Assembly (NCBI GenBank): GCA_948470475.1
Contig: OX419347.1
Coordinates: 17,793,175-17,857,174, forward strand
Length of the DNA stretch: 64,000 nucleotides
Direction of reading: 5' to 3'
DNA from: Galaxea fascicularis
Lineage: Eukaryota > Cnidaria > Anthozoa > Scleractinia > Euphylliidae
Shown: positions 1-27,201 of the stretch, piece by piece
How the letters are laid out: every line of letters begins with the position of its first letter
Numbering within the stretch: position 1 is the stretch's first letter
The notes under the pieces: generated by a model
The model's database searches: none
The model's input: the letters and a program-made list of their open reading frames with translations, nothing else
Told to the model about the DNA's origin: nothing
Program-made: the position numbers and the translations under genes

Positions 1-1032
1 AAACTAGGAGGAACTGGATCTACCGAGTCCTGGAATGGTCTTTACCGTTTGTCCTGCCGAGGAAAGAACGACATGTGGTTTGATGTCATGGAGCAGTATG
101 GTGACCTTGGAACATTCCTATCTGTAATCTCTCTGATCAGTGTCATCCTGTATTTCGTCACCAGTTCTGATAGTGGTTCCCTTGTCATCGACTGCCTCTC
201 AGCCAATGGTGATCCAGAACCTCCTGTTATTCAACGCATCTTTTGGGCCTTGACAGAAGGCGCAACAGCTACGGCTCTGCTTAATGCCGGAGGAACAGAG
301 GGGCTTGTAGCTTTGCAATCCATGTCGATAGCTTCTGGGGTCCCGTACACCATACTGCTGTGCTTCATGTGCGTAGCATTATGGCGTGCAGTGAAGATGG
401 AAGGCGGCGATCTTGATCCTCATGGGCCACAGTTCACCACCAGTCTTCTGGAAGTTCTGAGCAGCCCAACAAAACGAAGCGTGGGGAGGGTTTTATTGGC
501 CGTTATTGCGCCGTGGTACTCAATGGGGAATGCTGCCTACAAGATCAGAAATAAGCAGCACCAAAGATGGGTGTACAGGCTGTTGTTAGCGGTTCCATTT
601 TACCTTTGGATCATCCTAATGGCACTGGAGCCGGTTGTCAGTGCAATATCCTATGTTGCATGGACGGTGCTGTTTATATTCTTTGCCTACGGCACTTCCA
701 TCCGCTATGCCATCCGCGAGAGGTGTAACATCTACGGTAACATAGTGGAGGATTTCTTTGCAGTAATGGTGGTATATCCGTTTGCAGCATACCAAATGGA
801 GCACCATATGGAGCACGAGTACGACTTGAACAAGGCAGCTCACCAGGAGGATCAGATCGCGTATGAAAACTACGAAGACGGCGGCAAACTCGGCAAACCA
901 GCTGATGGGTATGCAACTCCAACTTTGTCCCTTGAAGATATTTCTCCATATGGGGCTTATGCCAACAAAACAGTGGAAAACGGAAACGTGACACCGGGGA
1001 ATTCATACTGGTCCAAGACAGAAGTGATTTAA
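1..1032 (+). CDS. BCCT-family transporter, 3' terminal exon (partial)
   Basis: The open frame runs from base 1 to the TAA at 1030-1032 (343 codons plus stop), so the exon starts to the left of the window and the N-terminal half is missing. The segment FVTSSDSGSLVID (about codons 52-64) is the signature of betaine/choline/carnitine transporters, and several hydrophobic stretches follow (LLLAVPFYLWIILMALEP and the next segment). The family moves quaternary-ammonium osmolytes, usually driven by a Na+ or H+ gradient, across the plasma membrane; the substrate here cannot be read. The last ~80 residues are hydrophilic, acidic and Tyr/Asn-rich, a cytoplasmic tail. It ends tail-to-tail with POLR2E. 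Family call is strong; no orthologue is assigned. Confidence 0.9.
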   Translation, partial: KLGGTGSTESWNGLYRLSCRGKNDMWFDVMEQYGDLGTFLSVISLISVILYFVTSSDSGSLVIDCLSANGDPEPPVIQRIFWALTEGATATALLNAGGTEGLVALQSMSIASGVPYTILLCFMCVALWRAVKMEGGDLDPHGPQFTTSLLEVLSSPTKRSVGRVLLAVIAPWYSMGNAAYKIRNKQHQRWVYRLLLAVPFYLWIILMALEPVVSAISYVAWTVLFIFFAYGTSIRYAIRERCNIYGNIVEDFFAVMVVYPFAAYQMEHHMEHEYDLNKAAHQEDQIAYENYEDGGKLGKPADGYATPTLSLEDISPYGAYANKTVENGNVTPGNSYWSKTEVI

Positions 1033-3434
1033 GATGAACACATTGCTCGAACTTGTCCCCATTTTCGGGACGCAGTTGCTCTAAACGCCTTTAAACTTAT
1101 CCACTATACTCGTATATCCTAAACAAATAATTACACTTGGTAATCAATGTAAAAAAGCATGTTCATCCTTAAATGTGATAGTGAAAATAAGTGGGAAACA
1201 ATTATTTTAACCCGAAAATTAGTTAAGCCTTAATATCGGATTAAATTCCTTATTAGTGGCATTTATTAAGTATAATATACGGCTTTCTTTCAGTTGGTAT
1301 TAGGGGAAGTTTTGACGGACTGACAAAAACCAAAATTGGACTAACGTGCCCCTTCTCAATCTTTTTGGAAACTCTAATGGCCACTAATTCAATTGGCTAG
1401 TCAGTATACAAGAAGTAAGGTGCAAATGAAGTGGCAGTAAGTTTTTGAGCCTATGATGCACCCCGCATTTATCTGGGCTGTTAAAACGGAATTGCAGTGG
1501 AGATATTGGTGCGTTCCTTTGCGATGATCCCGATCAGGGTCAACTATCCAAGATCACTCGGATCCTAGTGCATCAAAGGAACCGAGGAGTCCATTCTAGG
1601 CAAGGAAAACATTATAAAGCAAACAGGTGACTAGAATAGACAAATTTATCAGTTGGGTGTTGTACTAATACAACACCAAATTCTCTCAATTTAGCTAATG
1701 TACAGCAGCTTGAAGGAAGAATTTCTAATCAAATCTTAGGAGTTTAAGAGTTAACTAACTCTGATGCTTCCTTCTACAGCATGACTTTACACCACTGAGT
1801 AGCCTACGTTGAAATAACGATTCTTTGACCATCTGGTTCAAACGGAACGGAACGGAACCTTAGTAAGATTTATTGAGAAACCCAAGTTTATAGTACTTCT
1901 TAAACGAACCTTTTTTAAAAGAGAAGTCATAAGTCAAACGAAAATATCTACTCGGCTACATTTAACTTAAATTTTTGTTTTTAGATCCGCCCCCCGCCCC
2001 CCCCCCCCCCCCTTCCCGCCTAGGTTTTCTCAAGACGGCAAATGAAAAACAAAAATAGGTCACAACTCGCATCAAATAAACTGCGAAGTTTGTTCCATAA
2101 CACATGAAAAATATCTTTATGGCCAAAAGGCCAACTGTCACTTTAACTTTCTCTTAGCGAGTCAAACACCATGAAATGTAACGGTCCCTCACTGATGACA
2201 ATCTTCTCAACTGTAACTCGAAAAAAAGTTCGTATGATTTTAGTCACGTCGTTATCGCTACAATGACATAAACTATCAAGTCCAAAGTTGGCCTTTTATT
2301 TACCAACGGCATGCTTGACCGCTTGGCCCTGACCTCAGGGTTTTCGTAATAAAATATTTTGTAAACGTAAACTTGCGATATATTCATTACTGTAAAGAAA
2401 CGTCCACAAACCAAAGAATGATTCTCTCAGATATGTGGGGAAAACGAGAGAGAGAGGGAGAGGGAAGAAACTCAACCGGGATTAGGGGAGCAAAAGACAA
2501 ATCACCTGTTGTTTCGTTTCGCCAGCCCCTAACTACTCTGAGAGCCTGAGACGGCTGGTTATTTTAATTTGGCCTTGAATGAAACGTTTAACCCGTATGC
2601 AAACTTTCCGAAGTTGTGTTATCAGAAACGTCCAGACGTTTTGACCGTTACGTAATTGTTTTAAAAGAAATAAGAAAAAGAAACAGACAAGCAAATAATG
2701 AATAAGTAAATAGAGGCATGTACATAAGAAAACTCGACGTACATGTGCTTTTAATTTTGCTCCCTTCCTGAATTGTTGCTCCCCAAAAGTCGGGGGCCAT
2801 TTAAAGGTCTAGTCATTAAAACAACGTAATACAGAAAGCGTTTATAAGATAAAGATGAGGGCAGGATGTTAATATTAACGCACAGAGACGCTTCATCCAT
2901 AGCATGATGATGAACTAAAATTTATGCTTCAAAGGTTTTAAGTTAGGCTGCATTACCGTAACCTGTAAACTTTCAATTCCTCTTAAGATTTGCCTTGGGG
3001 GTCTTCAAAATGGTCACAGACGCTCCACCACAAAGGTTATCGGTGACAGATAAACGACTTTAATATAAAACATTTTAATGCGGGAACAGCAATAACAGGT
3101 GTCCGGATCAAAACAGCGACCTATGGTGGTGGGCCTCTTGTGAGTTCCAGTCCTCGTTAAACCACCACTGATAAACGACACCGCACTTATGGAACTCAAA
3201 ATAATAGTCACTTCAACCCGTGTTTGTGAAAAATGGCACTTATTCCATTGGCTGTACACATAAAACAAAACGATCACGTGATGTGTATAGGATAAGACGT
3301 CTGTAGAAAATGGCTGTACTCTGTATTTATGAAGGACTCACTTTTCCTGCACGCTGTTACACGAACATAGCACCAAGTACGTACTAGACTCCCTGCTGAG
3401 ACTTCCACAGACTGCAACTGAAAGTCCTTACACG
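1033..3434. other. Intergenic region between the BCCT gene and POLR2E, with small foldbacks
   Basis: No coding exon is seen. It should contain both 3' UTRs, since the two genes converge. It holds an imperfect foldback at about 1513-1583, a small hairpin at about 1656-1677 (GGTGTTGTA, 4-nt loop, TACAACACC), a C-rich run at about 1988-2012 and a GA-rich run at about 2446-2465. Confidence 0.6.
1513..1583. repeat. Imperfect foldback repeat
   Basis: The segment begins GTTCCTTTGCGATGATCC and ends GGATCCTAGTGCATCAAAGGAAC, giving inverted arms with small mismatches around a loop of about 30 nt. It looks like a short non-autonomous DNA-element remnant; no second copy was found in this window, so this is inference. 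Confidence 0.45.
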
Positions 3435-5667
3435 TTAAACCACGAGCCTGTAGGTGATGTACCGGCCCGCAGTCTCACTGGGACGAATTATCTTTACAAC
3501 CTACAAACGCAAAAGGAAAAATAAACAACCCGCGCACCAATAAAAGGGAACAAGGTAAGAAGTTCTTATGGGTAAATTAACTTGATCTTGGAGCGCTCCG
3601 TATCATCATCCTCCTACGTATCCTTATTACCTGCTCAGATAATAAGCCTGATTCACAAGTGCGCCGAGGCAAATACAAGTGCAAATGCAAGCGAAGTTAA
3701 CAGTCGAACGCAAACGCAAGGATGGTAAGATACGCAAGCGCAGTCGAAGTCTCTTTCCAAAATGGCGGACGAGGTTGACGTACATATCTTGTGTTTGCAT
3801 TTGTGTTAGCGTTGTCCTGGTTCATACGTATGAAATGCAAACGCATGCGCAAATGCAAGCGCAAGAAAATTTCTTGCGTTGGCGCTTGCGTTACAGTGAT
3901 TGACACGTGTATTTCCTTGCGTTTGCATTTGCACCTGCTTTTGAAGTTGCGTCGCACGTGTGAACCAAGTTATACATGTGAAGTGTGAAACAGTTTGAAG
4001 GAATCAGACCGATTATGAGGGTACACTTTGGGCTGATCGGATATCACCAAGTAATGACATGAAAAACAGTCGTTTGGCTGGATTGTAAGTCTATTGTCAA
4101 ATACTGGTACGATCTTCTATATAGGGGGGCAATGGGAAGGGGGGGGGGGGGAGAGAGCGGGGAGTTACAAATAGGGACTTTATCCCGTTTTCCTCCATAT
4201 CGCCCACCATTTTTCTTTTCCTGGTCTTGTTGTTTTTATAAAATTAACATACATATTTGTTTTGCGACGAGTACCCGAGTACCAGTAAACTAAACTAAAC
4301 CAATACTGCACGAGTAATCGCAAATATTTCATAGCCAAGAATACATACAGTGCCACCGATCACAGCAGCTTTGCTATCCAACCCACCTGTCCTCTTTTGA
4401 GTCCAAAATACCGTGCTACCGGATCGCCGGACTGGATGCGAGGAAGTTGATGTTCTTTGAGTTTGCTATAAAGTACGCTTCATAAAGGAGAAACAATCTG
4501 ACCCAAAAAATGGTGACTTTTACTTAGAATCAGAGCTCAGGACTCTTACCATAACTGCACGCGTGACTAAAGGCGAAAAGCCATTCAAAAATAGAGGTAA
4601 ACCTTGAGTATCATCTTGGGCGTGATTTGCGACATGCTGGTTCATGCATACATGTACATGTCTCGCTTGAGTGACCCTTCAAAATCGGGAGAATAAGTTT
4701 CGCTGTCCGCAGCCTACATTTGTACATGTACGACTGTAGGTTAATACCAGCTACAGGCATTTACCAAACGTTTTAAACGTATCTTTCTTTCTATTGAAAA
4801 AGACGTGAAGGAAAGTTGTTGTTGTTGTTGTTGTCCTTTTTTTTTTTTTTTTTTGCTTCACAGTAAGAATACATGCGCTGTTTCCTCAGTATTATTTAGG
4901 TAACAAAGGATACTACCTCTGCAGAAGTTCCGCTTTTTCGTCCGGTGTCATTAGCACATGTTCATGGACAAGCTAAAGTTTGTGGATGAAAATAAAAGTA
5001 TAATATTAATAATGCCTACAACAAACTCCTACAACAATCTCATCATTATTTTTTTAAGTCGCTGACCTCATGTTCTGTAATGTTGACCATTAGCTCTGCC
5101 TCCATAAACTGCTCCAAGATGTACTTTGGTGCCAGGTCAACCAAAGCCTAAGTAAAACAGCCAGGAATTTCGTGAACTACATGTAATCGTCAACATCAGC
5201 CTCTACCAATATAAGTCTGTTAGCTGCAAATTTACTGAGGTATCACAGCACAAAAAATATCACCACAGAAAAGTACTCTGTAGCTTTCATTTGAATGGTT
5301 ACACCTTAGAAATTTATCCACAAAACAACATATAAACTGCTTATTAGCATTCACTTGATTGATGACACCTGAGGACTTCATACACAGAATACATTTATAG
5401 ACTTTTCTGTTGAGGCTTCCACTCAGAAGATCCAACAACTACATGTATCCATAGCAAGGACAGGGCTGTGCTCCAGTGGCACCTGTTGACTTCTGCCTTC
5501 AGCGACCAGGAAATATTAGTTTATGCACCAAACCTAAGTGTTGGGTGCCCTAGATTTCAAAGGTTTAGAAATTTTGGGTGCCCAACTACTTCCTTAGAGC
5601 ACAGCCTTGAAACAGATTGGTATCATTCAGAAATGTTCATTTGTTTTCTTTCATTTTTACTTGTTTG

Positions 5668-5708
<41 letters not shown>

Positions 5709-8700
5709 TATTGCTTCCTGTCTTTTGCTTTCTTGGTTTGTCACTAGTTAGGCTCCAGCATTCAGAGTCAAAACTCAAATAATTTCAAGTAAGGATTGTA
5801 CCACTAAAAAGTAAGTTAGAAGTCCCTTTTCTCACCTGTTTTGCTGATGGTGTCATGCCCATCTGCACAACTATTATCGCTCTGTTAATGTTCTCTTCTT
5901 GCATTCTGTTACAATATCTGCAGGGAGATTTGTCAAAAAACAAAATTTGATAACTGAAAGCGGGATTCATTCTGCAGTAATGAATGAGCTTGTACATGTA
6001 AAGAAATTCACTTTTCCTAATGATAATATTTGAATAGTAGCAGGTGTAACCCAACACTACGAATATGTACATGCAATTATGCTAAAAGAAATACTGTTAA
6101 CATAAATTAAATTAGTGGATGCCTCTGGGGAGAACTTTGCCAATAATCTATAAAATAAGCTTACAGTGTACATGTATATCAAATAATTTTGTAACCTTTC
6201 AGAATAAACTAAGTTGAGCTGAGCACTTGCTGGGCTGCACAGAACCGTAACTACAATAAACAAACTATACTCTAACTCACTGTTTGATTGTTTTTATTCC
6301 AACTTTTGGTTCATCAGGAAAGAAGACAAACATCTGATCTGTAATATAATGAAAGGACCATACTGTAAATGAAAATAAATATACAAGATACAGTATACTG
6401 TACCACAACATTTTAACAAGAAAATAATCTACAGGACCAGCTCCCTTTATAAAGTCAGTAGTCATCTTGTTCCTTTCCTCAAACTCTTACATATCTCAAT
6501 TTGAAAAGTCAAGAACATCCACATAAAAGATAAAGATCAATCACTGGTATTTCTGAACAAATTATACTGAGTTATCTTGTTACTTTCCTAATTCATTTTT
6601 CAGCTGCATGTGGGTGTTTCAACAGTGTATGGAAAAACAGAAATAGGAGCTGGGCCAAGGCAACAGTGTGTATTTGAAAACAATAAGTATTTCCATGAAA
6701 ATGGCTCATCACCTGTGGGATCATCATTGTGTGCCACTAATATGGACAAATCACTTCTCGAAGGTCTTCCTTCACTGAAATACATGTACAACAATTCTAT
6801 TAAAACTGTGCATCACAGTTGCTTCATAACAGGGCTCAAAATAAAAAAAATGTCTGGTCGCAAATTTGCGACTAGTTACGAAAATTTGGTAGCAAATTAA
6901 AAAATGTTAGTCGCGAAATAAATTGAGGCCATTTAATCAAGAAATAAGTGGGCTTTTAAATGATTAACGCATTAATTTTCATTCTTTCAACAGCTTTCAT
7001 GTCATTTTGAGACTTAATAGTACAGAACGTTTAGCGTCTCGCACAACACCAGTTCATCTAAATTATTTCGTATCAGTTAAGGCAAAACCTAGTCGCAAAT
7101 TTGCGACTACTCTCGTTTTTCTAGTTGCAAATAAGAAAAATTAAGTCGCAAATGCGACCGTATCGGTCACAATTTCAAACCCTGTATAAGAAACACATTG
7201 CAACTGACAAAGTTCTAACATTTCACAGCGTACAATCACTTGGCCTTGGCTCATGCATCATTGAGTTGAAGGCCACATGTTACATCGACCCTAAACACCC
7301 ATAAGTAATTTGTTCCGGTGCAAACAGTATCAAACCTAACATCAAGTCTAATGGGTTACAACCATTATTGATGGCTCTGGTATGTTTCAAAAAATCTTGG
7401 GGGTGGGGGTCTGATTACCACTGGCATTACTATTTGAAACTTAGTACAGCTGTAAGCTCCTTACAGTAAATCCACAGTATGTATGAATTTACATCTCAGT
7501 TTGAACATCATTAGTAGGATTTAAGAATTTGCAATATAATAACAATAATAATTTATTTATATAGTGCTATTTCCAGCAATGTCCAATAGCGCTTTACAAA
7601 AATGTTTAAAATATTACAGATATTTCAAGTATTGTTCATAAGAATATTTAAAAATTGCATTCTACTGAAACAAGTAAAATATAAAGAAGAGACTAATTTA
7701 CTAAAAACTTAAAATATAAAACTAAAATATAAAAGGGCTAATATATATATAAATGATTAAAATATAAAAAAGACTAATTTAATAAAGATGCTTCCTAAAA
7801 AGATAAGTCTTCAGTTTTTTTCTTGAAATCGTTCAGACTGTCACAAGATCTTATTTCTAGTGGCATGTCATTCCACAACTGTAGCAATGCTACTGAAAAA
7901 GAACGAAAACCACAGTTACACAGATTATATTTAACATCAAGCAGGCAAATATGGCCATTAGAAGACCTTAAGTTGCACCTAGGAGTATACCCTGTAACTA
8001 GATCAGACAAATATGAAGGAGCTATGCCATTTAAACATTTAAAAGTCATTAAAAGAATCTTAAAAGGTATGCACTGTCCCATAGGAAGCCAATGCAGTTC
8101 CTGTAATACTGGTGATATACGTTCATGTTTGGTTGTAAGCGCAATTATTCTGGCAGCTACATTTTGGACATGCTGAAGCCTCTTAATGGTTTGTTTCAGC
8201 AGTCCATACAGAAGTGAATTACAGAAGTCCAGTTTGGAAGTAATGAAAGCATGCACAAGTATTTCCACTGTATAGTGACTGATATATTTCCTTATGCAGC
8301 TGATATTTCAAAGATGGAAGAAGCCTGCCTTACATACAGCTGTGACATGACATTCCATTGATATGACTGTATAGTACAGAAAACCAATGTTTCTAGCTGC
8401 CAATGTCTTGCTAATCAACTCGTCACAAACCAAAATTGATGTCAGGGGCCGGAGGTGGGCGATGACTGGCATTTAAGACAACTAGTTCTGTCTTGTCCCT
8501 GTTCATCTTAAGCATGTTTACTGTGATCCGAGCATCGATATCTCACACACAGTCTTCTATCGCTAATTTGGCCAGGTCAGCAGTGGATGATTTAAAGGTA
8601 ACGTATAATTGCGTATCATCGGCATACAAATTAAAATGAATTGTTTTTAATGTAAAACATGAATTATTTTTAAAAATATCAATAAATTGTTGTATATCTG

Positions 8701-9674
8701 AGCAAATTCTTCAAGAGCCATTTAAATAGCAGAAGTTACGAAAAGGAATTCAAATGTTCATTTCATCATTGGAAAAACTGGTTGCACCTGATGTAGATTG
8801 ACTGTAGCCATAGCAAAACGAAAACAATGAAATTATGTTTATATATCATAATTATATCAACGGCACATCAACAATGTGTTTTAAATGGAATAATACTATT
8901 GCTTTACAGTGCCAGGTATGTGTAAACGAAAATGGCTCACCTTGGTCGATCTCCAAATTGTTCTTTAAATTGATCCAAAGTTTGATCTAATTCATCTTGT
9001 GTAACTAGATATCCTCTATCATGGCACATCTTAAACGGAAACAAAGCACATCGAATGAATTACGCCGTGACTACACAAGCAAAGGCGATGCTATTTTTTT
9101 GGAAAAAAGTTGTCACGTTCCCTGCACACTGTCATAGCTACACAAGTTACAAATTCCATGACTTTAACATTCAGCATATTAGCACGACTCACTGTGTTAA
9201 AATAAAAGGAAAGATTTTCGGACAGCCCCATATATTAACATCACTGTCATGTATGTTAACCCTGTTCCAAAAACAAATAGAGTTTGAGTCTCAAAATGTA
9301 TAATGTACGCACGTAATGTATGGGGCGAAAACCTTGCCAAATAAAGGTAATAATGAGGTAGAACCGCCGATCAAGCAATTTCGGGAAGCAATTATGATAC
9401 AACAAAAGTCATACTATACAACCTTTCGATTCTAGACCTTTTAACATGATTGACGTCATCGGGGACAGAAAACACATATACAGAAGTTTCCATTTATCTG
9501 AGCACGTTGAAAAGAAAAAAATGTACAGTAACTTCGTTCTCGAGCTTCAATTGTTTTCTCCTGCAATACACGTGCACGTGCGAACCATTACACTAACCAA
9601 AACATTCGGCAAATTACCTGCATAACAGTCTTTCTGATTCTCCAAAACTTGTATGTTAACTCTGTGTCATCCAT
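3435..9674 (-). CDS. POLR2E: RNA polymerase I/II/III shared subunit RPABC1 (RPB5), nine exons
   Basis: RPB5 is a subunit of all three nuclear RNA polymerases; its N-terminal jaw lies near incoming DNA and its C-terminal assembly domain is conserved to archaeal subunit H. Exons, 5' to 3' on the minus strand: 9618-9674, 8941-9029, 6713-6774, 6281-6338, 5836-5917, 5067-5147, 4914-4972, 4387-4465, 3435-3500. They sum to 633 nt, 210 aa plus stop, the length of the human protein. All joins have GT and AG and keep phase. Recognisable blocks are [38 protein letters not shown] (split over exons 3/4), [26 protein letters not shown]-type helix before NITEHE, and [15 protein letters not shown] at the C-terminus. 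Start ATG at 9672-9674 opens MDDTELTY. Introns carry several repeat elements. Confidence 0.97.
3650..3966. mobile_element. Foldback/TIR element with GCAAATGCAAGCG-type subrepeats (POLR2E intron 8)
   Basis: The left end ATTCACAAGTGCG matches the reverse complement of the right end (GGTTCACACGTGCG) with few changes. Both arms carry repeated words of the kind GCAAATGCAAGCG, in opposite orientation on the two sides. The centre holds AAAATGGCGGACGAGG. This is the layout of a non-autonomous foldback DNA element. Overlapping short open frames on both strands arise from the repeat and are not genes. Confidence 0.65.
4815..4854. repeat. (GTT)n microsatellite followed by a T run
   Basis: About six GTT units run directly into a run of about 18 T, in POLR2E intron 7. 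Confidence 0.8.
5464..5606. mobile_element. 143-bp TIR element, copy 1 (POLR2E intron 5)
   Basis: Ends are a perfect 10-bp inverted repeat, GGCTGTGCTC at 5464-5473 and GAGCACAGCC at 5597-5606. The interior matches a second copy at 60708-60869, sharing words such as GACCAGGAA, TTAGTTT, GCACCAAAC and GATTTCAA. Two dispersed copies plus inverted ends indicate a MITE-like non-autonomous transposon. Confidence 0.75.
5671..5709. repeat. (ATT)n microsatellite
   Basis: About 12 ATT units, just beyond the TIR element in POLR2E intron 5. Confidence 0.9.
6829..7188. mobile_element. Foldback element with GTCGCAAATTTGCGAC palindromes (POLR2E intron 2)
   Basis: The ends are related inverted repeats: ACAGGGCTCAAAAT on the left and the reverse complement of ATTTCAAACCCTGTAT on the right. 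Inside each arm is the palindrome GTCGCAAATTTGCGAC (6857-6872 and inside 7091-7108), with further AGTCGCAAAT-like words. This nested symmetry fits a non-autonomous DNA transposon. Confidence 0.6.
7536..8710 (-). pseudogene. Dead CR1/L2-type LINE fragment: end of reverse transcriptase and 3' tail
   Basis: On the minus strand, translation gives the RT catalytic motif YADD (8615-8626) in [13 protein letters not shown], then the conserved post-RT segment with [26 protein letters not shown] and LQELHWLP, ending near 7798. The 3' tail, up to about 7536, carries AAAGCGCTATTGG and TATATAAATAAATTATTATT, as in CR1/L2-like LINE tails. The 5' part (endonuclease and most of RT) is absent, and an in-frame TGA at 8308-8310 interrupts the frame, so the copy is 5'-truncated and inactive. 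It lies in POLR2E intron 2 in gene orientation. Confidence 0.85.
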
Positions 9675-11336
9675 TCTATGTTAAGGGTTTTCTTCGATAC
9701 GTCAGATCAATCTAAATAAAGAGAGAGTTTCTGGTTTACAAGAACGATTTGAATGTCTGTGTCGAAGGATGTCGAAGTCGATTGCAAGCCTGGGCCCACA
9801 GTTCACACTGCTCAGCTGATCAATGCTATGCTATTATTCATGTCACACTACATGTAATAATCCGACGGTCGTTCTCGTCCCCAGAGGCCACGATTCTTTC
9901 GGTCAGCACCAAGAAAAATCGCGGTTTCTGGAGACAAGAATGCGCCGAAGGGAAAAGGTGCTGTTGATGGATTTTGATGAAGGTCATAATTCTTTATAAA
10001 TGTTTCAGTGTAACAGAGAAGAAACGAACAAGCTACATTTTTGTGACCTGAATTACAGGAAATACAGTCTATTTATTCTGACATTTTTTTTGGTAGAGGC
10101 CATCCAAAGCTTGATGTCAGTCAACTTGCTGTCTGGCATGAGCGACGAGGTCTACCACTTGGGGCGGTTAGAGAGTTGTTTTGGGATTTTTTTGCCTTTT
10201 TGGTGAAGAATGAACAAGCTTTTCTCTCATGTCGAAAGTGAATGACATTTTATAAATGTTTTGTGGCCAGTAGCTGATCACAACGTTTCTTCTCAGGATT
10301 TTGTAGCCTTGCACCTTGAGAAGAAACGCGTTTGATGACAATTTCACCACAGACGATTCAGATTTATAGATTAACAAATAGAACTTGCTTCCCTTATTTG
10401 AACTGGAAATTCAGTGGGGATAGCTCACTAATTTTCAAGAAAGTGTCAAGAAATTGGCCAAGCCTATAGATGGTTCCTTATTTGAGCAAGAAAGTAGGAA
10501 ATTGGCACAGGGTCGAGAGGGTTCCCTGTCATTTTCTCTGGCCATGAGGGTGCCTTACACGACTGTCAAACCAGTCTCATCTTATCGAAGTACTCTCTGC
10601 CATATGGACAGCCAACCCCAACTTACTTTTTTTTCTAACTATTTTCAGAGCAAAGAGAGAGAGAGGGTGGGGGGAATTGAGCTTATCGGTTTGGGCAAGT
10701 GCCCGATTCTCCTGGCTCTCCTGTCCGGTCCTTACTTGTTTCTAACGCTTCTCAAATGGGCTTCTTAAAAGACTCATTTTATCTGAAAACGAGCGTGTAA
10801 AAGACACTGTAAAACAGTCAATCTATGTTTATTCACGGGGATAAATTGTTCCTGGGGGACTTAACGTGTCTTAGACGAGGCAGGGGTAAAAGGAAACCAA
10901 TTCCATACAATATCGGCTTACAACCTTGTTCAAGGACTTGACCCTCTCAATTACATGGGAGTTACCCGGGTGACGAGGTTGCCCACCCTTTTGGCCTTGC
11001 TGAGGATTGGTTACAAGACGCAAATAACATAGTCAGTCATAAATTTATCGTTGAAAACAAACGTCTTTAATTTAACTGAAACTACTCGAAACGGAACCTT
11101 TTTAACTAAAACGGTAAATAGCGTTCCAATGCAACTAGTTTGTATTTCAAGTTTAGAGGCGAACTGAAATGCGGATGTAACCTTTCTTTCTGTCATAAAA
11201 TTCAAAAATTGTAAATATACAATATTGTCATCGCCTATCATATATACAATGTAATAATCTTTCATATCTCTTTAGCTTGATTACGGCGGCTCATTTTTAT
11301 AAATAATTTATATTTCAAATTTTCTACCTAGAATGT
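9675..11336. other. Intergenic region between POLR2E 5' end and ZSWIM 3' end
   Basis: It should hold the POLR2E promoter and the ZSWIM 3' UTR. No coding exon is seen. A short foldback lies at 9881-9931 (CCAGAGGCCACGATT on the left, AATCGCGGTTTCTGG on the right, short loop), set in a CG-containing stretch that may be a dispersed repeat. Confidence 0.55.
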
Positions 11337-26693
<15,357 letters not shown>

Positions 26694-26821
26694 CCTGGCC
26701 TTAGTTGTTTAAAGAGCGGATAACTCTGTCAAGTCGCTATCCAGCAGATAAAATGCATTGCAACTGGTACATTTATCTACCAGATAGCGAGTTATCTGCG
26801 CTTTGCAAAATTGGGGCCAGG
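26694..26821. mobile_element. GGATAGCG-type foldback element, diverged copy
   Basis: It begins CCTGGCC..TTGTTTAAAG and ends CTTTGCAAAATTGGGGCCAGG, an imperfect inverted pair. The interior has CTATCCAGCAGATAAA facing TTTATCTACCAGATAG. The same architecture is seen, better preserved, at 46035-46177, so these are two copies of one palindromic family. Confidence 0.6.
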
Positions 26822-27201
26822 AGCCCATCACTTAGAGCGCACAACTCCCATACTAAGCCTATGTCACGGCATTTTTATAGACCGATTTATTTTTGACTAT
26901 CTTTTCCGCGAAAAGGGAAGTTCCGGTACACGTGATACCGCATCATCATCACCTTTCTTTTGTACTCAAGTTTCTCAGCTTTGTAGATAAACTGTAGCTA
27001 GAACAAAAGAAAGTTTGATGAAAAGTTTCGCACGAGAGAATGGGGATAATGGAGCATTGTGATTGCGGATCATTGGGGCTCCTGCGGGAGTCCCACATTC
27101 GCGACAAATTCAATCTAAAGATAAGTCGGTCTGTGAAAACGCCGTAACAGGAATATAGGGCAGTTGTACGCTCCTAGTGATGGGCTCCTGCTGGGGCCTG
27201 G
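26813..27201. mobile_element. About 390-bp element with long (~85 bp) diverged TIRs
   Basis: The left arm (from 26813: AGGAGCCCATCACTTAGAGCG, then CACGGC..TATAGACCG) is the diverged reverse complement of the right arm (CGGTCTGTGAAAACGCCG .. CTCCTAGTGATGGGCTCCT, ending 27201). Arms are about 85 bp with substitutions and small gaps. The interior has no coding frame. It abuts or overlaps the foldback element on its left by about nine bases. Confidence 0.65.

Noticed and set aside
3679..3988. Three overlapping open frames on both strands rich in Arg, Lys and Cys
   Set aside because: They arise from the repeated GCAAATGCAAGCG words of the foldback element.
5468..5782. A 104-codon + strand open frame with a Tyr run
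   Set aside because: It is made of a TIR element followed by an (ATT)n microsatellite inside POLR2E intron 5.
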